Shown here: piece after piece, positions 14,170-20,247 of the stretch
How positions within the stretch are numbered: the first letter of the stretch is position 1
Layout of the letters: the number at the start of each line of letters is the position of its first letter
The notes under the pieces: generated by a model
Seen by the model: the letters and a program-made list of their open reading frames with translations, nothing else
Told to the model about the DNA's origin: nothing
Database searches by the model: none
Made by a program: the position numbers and the translations under genes
Assembly (NCBI GenBank): GCA_041741895.1
Contig: JBGSJO010000002.1
Span: 1 to 20,247 of the forward strand
Length of the DNA stretch: 20,247 nt
Direction: 5' to 3'
DNA from: Allopontixanthobacter sp041741895
GTDB taxonomy: Bacteria > Pseudomonadota > Alphaproteobacteria > Sphingomonadales > Sphingomonadaceae

Positions 14170-15669
14170 CTAAAGAGTCGCCAGCCAATCGTCGTGGGCC
14201 GGAAACCTAGCGATCGATTTTTCTACGGCAGTAGTAATCTCATCGCAGATTTGTGTGGGTATTTGCCCGCAACCTTCCGGGAAATTCATTCCCAGCAGGA
14301 CGTATTCGTAACTGCCGGGCGAGAACAGCTGCAGGGGGGTTTCGAAATCATACTGGGTCGGCGGCTTGTGTTCCCAGATGCGCAGCCGTTTTGCGACTGC
14401 TGGAACGATGCGTTCCGGCTTTTGCACTTCGCGCCAGAAGGCGGTGTCGCTGCGGCGGGAGAGGCAATAATGCAGGTTCACGAATTCCAGGATTTCTTCA
14501 TATAGCCGCGCGATATGGGCATTGTAGGCGCTGCGCATGATTGCTGTCCTGTCGATATCGGCCAGATTGCTGAAATCGACATGTTCCAGCAAGGCCGCAA
14601 TCGATGCCTCGATAGTGTAAAGGGCCGATGATTCCAGCGGCTCGATAAAACCCGAGGACAGGCCGATGGCAACACAATTGCCAAGCCAAGGCCGATCCCT
14701 GCGGCCCACGCGAAACTGCAAGTGTTTGGCGGGAAGGCCCGCCGCATGTGCGCCTTCATGCGCGCGCAGTTCGCTTTCCGCATCATCATCGGAGATGAAG
14801 GCGCTGGAATAGACATATCCGGTGCCGCGCCGCCCCTGCAGCGGGATGTCCCACGCCCAGCCCGCGCTCAGCGCGCTCGACATCGTGAAGGGCTTGGTCG
14901 GGCCGGGCCGGTGAACCGCTTCAGGCACCCGGATCGCAACTGCGCGGTCGCACATCAGATACTGGCTGAAATCAATGTAATCCCCGCCCAGTGCCTTGCC
15001 TATCAGCAGCGCAGCAAAACCGGAACAGTCGATGAAAAAATCGCCCCCCAAAACTTCCCCGGAATCAAGGGTGATGGATGCGATACCCAGGCCGTCCTTG
15101 ACCTCGACTTCGGTCACCAGGGCTTCGATGTGGCGCACGCCGCGGGCCTTGGCAAAATCCGCCAGGGTTCCTGCGAGTTTCTCCGCATCCATGTGGTAGG
15201 CATAGGGAAAGACGGAGCCGTAATCGGGCCAGCCAATCGCCTTGGGTGCGCGACCTTCGCGCACCAGGTGGTTCAGGACCGAAACCGTATCCGCCCAGGG
15301 AATATTTCGCGCGCTGCGCAGCCAGTCCTGTGCCGTCGTATCGCTGCGGCCATTGGGCGTCCGCTGGTCGAAGGGGTGGAAATAGATTTCCCCCTTGTTG
15401 TGCAGCCAGTTTTGGAACCCTATCGCGCTCTTGAAAGTGCCGTCAGTTGCCTTGAGAAATTCCTTCTCGCCAATGCCAATCCGGCTCAGTGTTTCGCGAA
15501 TGCTCGGGACGGTCGCTTCACCCACGCCGATCCGGCCGACACTCGCGGATTCGACCAGGGTAATCTCCACGTGAGCGCAGCGGGCGTTGACGACGGCGTT
15601 GATGTAGGACGCGGCCAGCCAGCCCGCCGATCCGCCGCCGACGATGATCAGCCGTGGCAGCACAGTCAT
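14170..15669 (-). CDS. Flavin-dependent tryptophan halogenase family protein 1
   Basis: The 499-residue protein belongs to the FADH2-dependent halogenase family (PrnA/RebH), which makes HOCl or HOBr in the active site and halogenates indole-type substrates. It has the nucleotide-binding loop GGGSAGW (11-17), GVGEATVPSI, the catalytic lysine K80 in TFKSAIGF, the family motif W271-x-W273-x-I-P that blocks monooxygenation, and E346 in EPLESS; these positions nearly equal those of PrnA. The fold therefore seems catalytically intact. Its start overlaps the stop of the second halogenase (ATGA, 15666-15669), giving a coupled pair. Members beside TonB receptors, as in Xanthomonas, have been found to prefer bromide and free indole; whether this one does is not known. 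A reductase partner is not in the window. Confidence 0.9.
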   Translation of the reverse strand: MTVLPRLIIVGGGSAGWLAASYINAVVNARCAHVEITLVESASVGRIGVGEATVPSIRETLSRIGIGEKEFLKATDGTFKSAIGFQNWLHNKGEIYFHPFDQRTPNGRSDTTAQDWLRSARNIPWADTVSVLNHLVREGRAPKAIGWPDYGSVFPYAYHMDAEKLAGTLADFAKARGVRHIEALVTEVEVKDGLGIASITLDSGEVLGGDFFIDCSGFAALLIGKALGGDYIDFSQYLMCDRAVAIRVPEAVHRPGPTKPFTMSSALSAGWAWDIPLQGRRGTGYVYSSAFISDDDAESELRAHEGAHAAGLPAKHLQFRVGRRDRPWLGNCVAIGLSSGFIEPLESSALYTIEASIAALLEHVDFSNLADIDRTAIMRSAYNAHIARLYEEILEFVNLHYCLSRRSDTAFWREVQKPERIVPAVAKRLRIWEHKPPTQYDFETPLQLFSPGSYEYVLLGMNFPEGCGQIPTQICDEITTAVEKSIARFPAHDDWLATL

Positions 15670-17204
15670 GGCGCGGCCTGCGCCAACAGCTTGGCACCGG
15701 CTAGAAATTGATCATGCGAGGGGGCGGCGACGGCGGCAGCGCAAATACTCTGCCCTATGTCACGCATGACCTTGTCCTTGAAATCGTCCGGCACGAGGTT
15801 GGTCAGCGGGTCGATCGCAGCAGGGGTTGACCCCATTCCGTGCAACACGGAAGCCCAACTGATGTTGGTGAACAGATCATCATGCCGCGACAAGATCCGC
15901 CCGTTTCGGGTGAACAGATCGATCTTCCGTTGCAAGGAATCCGGCAGCGCCATGCTGGTCACATGCCGCCAAAATTCTGAATCCCGGCGTTCCGACAGGC
16001 AATAATGCAGCACCAGGAAATCGCGGATTTCCTCCATTTCGTCGCTCGCCATTCGGTTGAAACGGTCGATCAGTTTCTGTTCGGGCCTGGCCGCCGGGAA
16101 GTGATCCAGGAAACGGAACAGATTGATAAAGACCAGATGGATACTGGTGGATTCCAGCGGTTCGAGAAAGCCCGAGGCCAGGCCGAGCGAGAGGCAGTTA
16201 CCCCGCCATATCTCGCGGCGCATTCCGCCCGTAAAGCGCAGGATGCGTGGCTGCGCCAACGGGTCGCCATCTATAGCGGAAAGAAATTCGGCTTCGGCGT
16301 CCTTGTCGCTGATGAAGCGGGATGAATAGACATAGCCATTACCGGTGCGGTTCTGAAGCGGGATTCGCCAGGTCCAGCCGGCCGAGCGTGCCGTTGAAAT
16401 GGTGTAGGGCCTGGTTTCCCCATCGGGCGCTGTTGGTGCGGCAATGGCGCTATCGCAAGGCAGCCACTCGCTCCAATCCTCATACTGACTACCCAAAACC
16501 TGTTCGATCAGCAGGCCGCGAAAGCCGGAGCAGTCGATGAAAAAATCGCCGCTGATTATCTGGCCGGATTCCAGCCTGATTTCGGATATCTCATTCGCGC
16601 CGCCTTGCTTGACATCAACGATGCGTCCCTCGATCCGTTTGCAGCCTTTGCCTGTCGCATAATCGTGAAGGTACTTTGCTACCAGTCCGGCATCGAAATG
16701 CAGGGCGAATTTCAGACCGCCGAGCGGGGATCGTGGATCATTGTCTGGAAGGGCGAATCTGTTCCGTTCCGCCAGCTGGACCGCGATGGACAGATCCATC
16801 AATTCACCGGCAGGCACGCCCTGGCGATCGCGGGCGAACCAGTAATTGAACATTGGCCGGTTTTCGACCGAAGGACCGAGCGTACCGAAAGGGTGCCAGT
16901 ATTCTGCATCGATGACCCGCCAATCGCGAAACTTGATCGCCAGTTTCATCGTAGAGTTGGTCTTGCGGATGAAATCGGCCTGATCGATTTTGAGAAAGTT
17001 CACGAAGTCCAGAATTGTCGGGATGGTGGCCTCGCCCACACCAACGGTTTCGATTGCTTCGGATTCCACCAGCACGACCTCATGACCCGATGCCGGATTG
17101 GCCGCAAACAGGCGCGACAGGCATGATGCGGCCATCCAGCCTGCGGTGCCGCCGCCGACAACCACAAATTTCTTCGGTCCGTCACTGGCCCCGTGAATCG
17201 CCAC
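15666..17204 (-). CDS. Flavin-dependent tryptophan halogenase family protein 2
   Basis: This is a second, divergent halogenase paralogue of 512 residues from the GTG at 17204. It has GGGTAGW (17-23), GVGEATIPTI, the catalytic lysine K87 in TMKLAIKF, W277-x-W279-x-I-P in GWTWRIPLQ, and E351 in EPLEST. Both key catalytic residues and the WxWxIP motif are kept, so it should be active. The start is set by a strong AGGAGGG five bases before the GTG; the upstream ATG at 17252 has no such signal and sits beside a hairpin. It follows the TonB-dependent receptor by 105 bases on the same strand and leads into the first halogenase. Whether the two proteins act on the same substrate is unknown. Confidence 0.9.
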   Translation of the reverse strand: MAIHGASDGPKKFVVVGGGTAGWMAASCLSRLFAANPASGHEVVLVESEAIETVGVGEATIPTILDFVNFLKIDQADFIRKTNSTMKLAIKFRDWRVIDAEYWHPFGTLGPSVENRPMFNYWFARDRQGVPAGELMDLSIAVQLAERNRFALPDNDPRSPLGGLKFALHFDAGLVAKYLHDYATGKGCKRIEGRIVDVKQGGANEISEIRLESGQIISGDFFIDCSGFRGLLIEQVLGSQYEDWSEWLPCDSAIAAPTAPDGETRPYTISTARSAGWTWRIPLQNRTGNGYVYSSRFISDKDAEAEFLSAIDGDPLAQPRILRFTGGMRREIWRGNCLSLGLASGFLEPLESTSIHLVFINLFRFLDHFPAARPEQKLIDRFNRMASDEMEEIRDFLVLHYCLSERRDSEFWRHVTSMALPDSLQRKIDLFTRNGRILSRHDDLFTNISWASVLHGMGSTPAAIDPLTNLVPDDFKDKVMRDIGQSICAAAVAAPSHDQFLAGAKLLAQAAP

Positions 17205-17209
17205 AACAA

Positions 17210-17216
17210 CCCTCCT
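17210..17216 (-). promoter_or_regulatory. Ribosome binding site deciding a GTG start
   Basis: AGGAGGG on the minus strand lies five bases before the GTG at 17204. It is the strongest ribosome binding site I noticed in the window and fixes the start of halogenase 2 inside a longer open frame. Confidence 0.75.
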
Positions 17217-17258
17217 ATATTCAGGCCAACAGGTTAGATATCCGGCAGGCAAAGGAAA

Positions 17259-17281
17259 GGGGGAGTGCGCGGCACCCCCCC
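17259..17281 (-). terminator. Possible terminator after the TonB receptor gene
   Basis: Read on the minus strand, G-rich and C-rich arms with GTGC/GCAC at the tip form a stem of about nine pairs with one bulged base and a 3-base loop. It is followed by TTTCCTTT. It sits 28 bases after the receptor stop. The T tract is interrupted, so partial termination that lowers halogenase expression relative to the receptor is more likely than a full stop. Confidence 0.5.
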
Positions 17282-17309
17282 TTCTTAACTAACCGGTCGG
17301 ATGCGCCGA

Positions 17310-19775
17310 TCAGAAACGGACAGACATCTTCGCGGAGACTGTGCGCTGGCCGATGGAACGACCAACCGCAATGTCGGGAGTGCCATCACCGTCGGTATCG
17401 AAAATACGGCCTTGGTCATCTTCGACTTCAGTCACGCCTGTTGTGTCGAACAGATTGTTCGCATTGAGTGATAGACGGACGTTATCGGTCATATCGAAGT
17501 TCACAAACGCGCCAACAGTGGCATATCCGGGTTGGATCGACACATTGTTGAATCCGCCGAAACTTTCGGTGGTTCCCACGATATTGAAGCCGACTTCGAC
17601 CGGGTCAAACCGGACCGATGGTGCGATGCTGTAGACAAATTCTGCCTGGCGGCGCGGCGTGTTGCCAATGAATGCGGGGTTGCCGAAGTCGGTAACTTCG
17701 GCATCGGTATAGGTGACCGCGCCGCTTAGGTTGAACGGACCATTGTTGTAGAAGAATTCGGTTTCCACCCCGCGCGATTTGTAAGCCACATCGATCGATA
17801 CCGGCACACCGGCAGTGACCGAAGAGTTGGATTCCTCTGTCCGGGCATCGAAGAAGGTTGCAAAGATACGCAGGCCCGGCGCCGAATATTTTACGCCGAG
17901 TTCAAACTGCTTCACGACATCGACGAATTGATCTTCGAGTAGGAGCGCACCTGATACGGTGTTGACGGCGGGCGAGAATGCCTGACGTTCGCCGTTGAAG
18001 GATGCGCCCTTGCTGTACCGGACGAATGCCGAGATATCGCTGGTTGCGCGGTAATTCACGCCTACCGAATAGGATAGATGGTCGACCGTGAAATCGTTGC
18101 GAGTGATATCCGACGCACCCTGATTTATCGAGACGTCCGCTTCCGGGGCGCTGATTACGCCGTCACCATTGACGTCGAAAGGCTGTCCAGCGGCACCGGT
18201 AATGATGCCCTGTTCTTTCAGACGATCATACCGGAGGCTGCCGTCGAACGTGAGATTGCCGAAGTTTGCGCTGAGGGCAGCGTAAGGTGACTGGGTGGTG
18301 TATTCGAGGTCGTAATTCCGGTTATTGCCATTCCAGCCGAAGCCCTGATTATATCCCAGAATGCCATTTTCGGTAAATCCGGCAACATCGATCATTGCTG
18401 CATTTGTCGAGGTTTCAGTCAGCAGGCGGTTCCAGTGCCAGTCCTGCTTGAAGTTCTGCGTCATGAAGAAATAGCCGGCAGTCACATCGACAGAGGCGCC
18501 ACTCATTTCGATTGTCTTGGTCAAACGCAGGTCGTTGGCAAAATTGCTCATGTCTTCCAGTTCAACGTCGAACGTGGCCAGTTCGGTGATGAAGGGATTG
18601 CCATTACGCGCCAGCAGGCTGGCAGACGTGACGGCAGTGCCAGCAGCATCCCCGTTGAAAAAGCTCGCACCGGCACCGCCAAAACTTCCGGCGAGCAGAG
18701 TGTCTGCATCGGCAACATTATGCGTGAAATGGCCGATGAAGTCGCCGGAAATATTGGCGTAGCGACCATTGTTGGTAAGCGTGATCCCGGCGCCGAGATC
18801 GAGTTCGAGGTTCAGGCCGATCGACTGGGACTTTACATAGAAGCCATCGGCGAGATCGCGGTCCTGGACCACGCCCGAGCCGTCTACCACTTGAAAGAAC
18901 CGGTTGTTCTGGCCGTAAATCGACCTGCCCGCAGGAAGGCCAGGGATAGACCCGGTTACTTCCAGGTCGGAGTTGATCGCCATCGCTTGCGGCAGGAATG
19001 TCGCGTCTTTCTTGTCAACCAGCTTGCCCCAGACACGAATGAAACCATCCGGGCCAAGATCTTTCTTCAGGCTGACCCGGAACTGGCCACCCTTGATCGC
19101 GTCGAAACCGGTTTCGCGGACGTCACCGCCAAGTTGGTAATGGCCACCAGCGTAAAGGTTGAATCCGTCACCAAGGTCGGTACCGAATTCCGCTTCCACG
19201 CGGTTGTCATTATATCCGATGCCCTTTTCGAAAGAGAAGCTGGTGCCGACGAAGTCTGATTTTGAAATCAGGTTGATGATCGCACCTGGACCGTTGGTGG
19301 TCAGAGTTGATGCCGAACCGCCGCGCACCGCTTCGACGCGGGCCAATGTCAGGTCGGATTTATAAAAACCGTCAGCCGGGGCAAAGTCGAAGTCACCGAA
19401 CAGCATGATCGGCAGGCCGTCCTCCTGCAATTGCACGAATTTCGCGCCGCCGGTCGAAATGGGAATGCCGCGGACACCGATGTTGGTGTTACCGCCGCCA
19501 GCCGACGCTTCCGAGCGAATGCCGGGTATCATGCGAAAAACTTCTGCCAGGCCGCGCGGCGCGGTGTTCGCGATCTCTTCGGCATTTACCGCACTGACGG
19601 AAATACTGGCGTCCAGGCTGTTGGTAGCCTTTACCGAACCGGTCACGATGATCATGTTGCCATCATCACCAGCCGTGGCCGCTTCTCCATTGTCCTGAGC
19701 CAACACGGCAGGCGCACAAAGCGCAGAACCAAGCGCCACAGCGGACGCACACGCAAAATATTTGGAAAACTTCAT
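17310..19775 (-). CDS. TonB-dependent outer-membrane receptor
   Basis: This outer-membrane active transporter of 821 residues takes its energy from TonB/ExbBD. It has a Sec signal peptide (cleavage after VLA, residue 26), a TonB-box-like IIVTGS, a plug domain with GLAEVFRMIPGIR, NIGVRGIP, ARVEAVRGGSAS and GPGAIINLISKS, then a long beta-barrel ending in VSAKMSVRF with the C-terminal phenylalanine needed for barrel insertion. AGGGAG five bases before the ATG at 19775 sets the start; an open frame 13 codons longer has no such site. Two calcium-loop-like motifs are seen: a full EF-hand loop at D534-E545 and DTDGDGTPD at 793-801. The substrate is unknown; sugars, siderophores or other compounds are all possible. 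The promoter region has LacI-type operators. Confidence 0.93.
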   Translation of the reverse strand: MKFSKYFACASAVALGSALCAPAVLAQDNGEAATAGDDGNMIIVTGSVKATNSLDASISVSAVNAEEIANTAPRGLAEVFRMIPGIRSEASAGGGNTNIGVRGIPISTGGAKFVQLQEDGLPIMLFGDFDFAPADGFYKSDLTLARVEAVRGGSASTLTTNGPGAIINLISKSDFVGTSFSFEKGIGYNDNRVEAEFGTDLGDGFNLYAGGHYQLGGDVRETGFDAIKGGQFRVSLKKDLGPDGFIRVWGKLVDKKDATFLPQAMAINSDLEVTGSIPGLPAGRSIYGQNNRFFQVVDGSGVVQDRDLADGFYVKSQSIGLNLELDLGAGITLTNNGRYANISGDFIGHFTHNVADADTLLAGSFGGAGASFFNGDAAGTAVTSASLLARNGNPFITELATFDVELEDMSNFANDLRLTKTIEMSGASVDVTAGYFFMTQNFKQDWHWNRLLTETSTNAAMIDVAGFTENGILGYNQGFGWNGNNRNYDLEYTTQSPYAALSANFGNLTFDGSLRYDRLKEQGIITGAAGQPFDVNGDGVISAPEADVSINQGASDITRNDFTVDHLSYSVGVNYRATSDISAFVRYSKGASFNGERQAFSPAVNTVSGALLLEDQFVDVVKQFELGVKYSAPGLRIFATFFDARTEESNSSVTAGVPVSIDVAYKSRGVETEFFYNNGPFNLSGAVTYTDAEVTDFGNPAFIGNTPRRQAEFVYSIAPSVRFDPVEVGFNIVGTTESFGGFNNVSIQPGYATVGAFVNFDMTDNVRLSLNANNLFDTTGVTEVEDDQGRIFDTDGDGTPDIAVGRSIGQRTVSAKMSVRF

Positions 19776-19842
19776 GATCTCTCCCTGAAACTTTGTTGGA
19801 ACAGGTCTTGTCAAACCTAATCGACTCGGGAATTACCATTTT

Positions 19843-19856
19843 AACAATCGATTGCA
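19843..19856. promoter_or_regulatory. LacI-type operator 1
   Basis: AACAATCGATTGCA contains the perfect 10-bp palindrome CAATCGATTG with the central CpG typical of LacI-family sites (general form TGNAANCGNTTNCA). It lies 68 bases upstream of the receptor ATG, suited to repression of that gene by the divergent LacI protein. Confidence 0.6.
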
Positions 19857-19866
19857 AGCATCTTTT

Positions 19867-19880
19867 TGCAATCGGTTGCA
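19867..19880. promoter_or_regulatory. LacI-type operator 2
   Basis: TGCAATCGGTTGCA is a dyad with one mismatched pair and fits TGNAANCGNTTNCA fully. It shares 11 of 14 positions with operator 1, and the centres are 24 bp apart, about 2.3 helical turns. Two sites between divergent genes suggest control of the receptor operon and perhaps of the regulator itself. Confidence 0.65.
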
Positions 19881-19994
19881 TAAGCGGGCCTCATGGCAGT
19901 AATTCTGGAGCTGGCGTTGCATTTTTGTAACGTTTCTTGCCGCTGCTCTGCATTCGATCCTGCTGGATCTGGTTGGGGTACCAAAGGGGTAAGG

Positions 19995-20007
19995 CTTGAT
20001 TATCAAG
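19995..20007. promoter_or_regulatory. Palindrome upstream of the LacI gene
   Basis: CTTGAT-T-ATCAAG is a perfect 6-bp inverted repeat with a single central base, 24 bases before the LacI start. The half-site looks like FNR, but the spacing (1 instead of 4) does not fit an FNR box. It may bind some other dimeric regulator or be chance. Confidence 0.25.
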
Positions 20008-20031
20008 GTCGCATCAGGGAATAGGTTGCAG

Positions 20032-20247
20032 ATGAGTTCAACCATGCGGATCAAGAATATCGGAGAGCTCGCCAAATTGGCGGGTGTCTCGGCGTCGACT
20101 GTCTCTAGGGCGCTCGACGATTCCCCTTTGATTGCCAAGAAAACGCGCGATCGAATCCAGTCGATTGCGCGTGAGCACGATTTCCGGCCAAACGTGATGG
20201 CGCGCAATCTTCGCATCCAGCGGACCGGGGCAATTGGCGTGGTTATT
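20032..20247 (+). CDS. LacI-family transcriptional regulator, partial
   Basis: The first 72 residues of a LacI/GalR repressor are present; the gene runs off the right edge. The HTH IGELAKLAGVSASTVSRALD and the hinge-leading segment RIQSIAREHDFRPNVMARNL are clear, followed by the start of the sugar-binding core (TGAIGVVI). LacI proteins usually bind an inducer sugar or related metabolite and release operators. The divergent position and the two LacI-type dyads in the 256-bp gap make the TonB receptor/halogenase operon its likely target. A second in-frame ATG at 20044 is also possible as start; neither has a strong ribosome binding site. The missing ligand domain prevents a guess at the inducer. 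Confidence 0.93.
   Translation, partial: MSSTMRIKNIGELAKLAGVSASTVSRALDDSPLIAKKTRDRIQSIAREHDFRPNVMARNLRIQRTGAIGVVI

Noticed and set aside
13751..14188. Minus-strand open frame over the end of ccoI and ccoS
   Set aside because: It is a shadow of ccoI, ccoS and the gap: it has no ribosome binding site, a low-complexity basic composition, and lies opposite two genes with clear family motifs.
1..20247. CRISPR arrays, insertion sequences, prophage or integron signs
   Set aside because: I saw no repeated direct-repeat/spacer pattern, no transposase or integrase motifs, and no terminal inverted repeats flanking a block.

Overview
The window looks like chromosomal DNA of an aerobic or microaerobic alphaproteobacterium, most likely of the order Sphingomonadales (Erythrobacteraceae/Sphingomonadaceae type). 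The reasons are high GC, tightly overlapping genes, a cbb3 oxidase operon behind FNR boxes, and a TonB-dependent receptor clustered with flavin-dependent halogenases and a LacI regulator. The assignment is inference; no rRNA or other marker gene is present.

Region 1 (1-4708) is a C4-dicarboxylate uptake locus. dctA runs leftward and is coupled by an ATGA overlap to a Tat-signal protein cut by the left edge. The divergent pair dctB-dctD encodes its two-component control system. The intergenic space holds two 18-bp inverted repeats 32 bp apart, suited to DctD binding. The DctD protein is unusual: it keeps the receiver, the Walker motifs and the Fis-type HTH, but the GAFTGA loop that contacts sigma-54 is missing, and I see no good sigma-54 promoter for dctA.

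Region 2 (4801-14029) is a microaerobic respiration block: a GNAT acetyltransferase related to the acetyltransferase part of Pat-type enzymes, a Crp/Fnr regulator of the FixK type (no FNR-type iron-sulfur cysteines), and one continuous run of ccoN-ccoO-ccoQ-ccoP-ccoG-ccoH-ccoI-ccoS. The last seven genes all overlap their upstream neighbour, so oxidase structural and assembly genes probably form one transcript. Perfect FNR boxes (TTGAT-N4-ATCAA) lie before the regulator gene and before ccoN, which suggests autoregulation plus activation of the oxidase when oxygen is low. ccoQ (54 aa) and ccoS (50 aa) are very short genes that are easy to miss.

Region 3 (14170-20247) is a presumed nutrient or secondary-metabolite locus: a TonB-dependent receptor followed on the same strand by two overlapping flavin-dependent tryptophan-halogenase-family genes, with a divergent LacI-family regulator cut by the right edge. 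Two LacI-type operators lie in the divergent gap, 24 bp apart. The receptor carries a textbook EF-hand loop and a second DxDxDG loop, suggesting calcium binding on the outer-membrane barrel. The substrate of the receptor and of the halogenases cannot be read from the sequence.

The most noteworthy points are the GAFTGA-less DctD, the TBDR/twin-halogenase/LacI module with calcium-loop motifs, and the compact eight-gene cco operon under a cysteine-poor FNR-family protein that seems to control itself.
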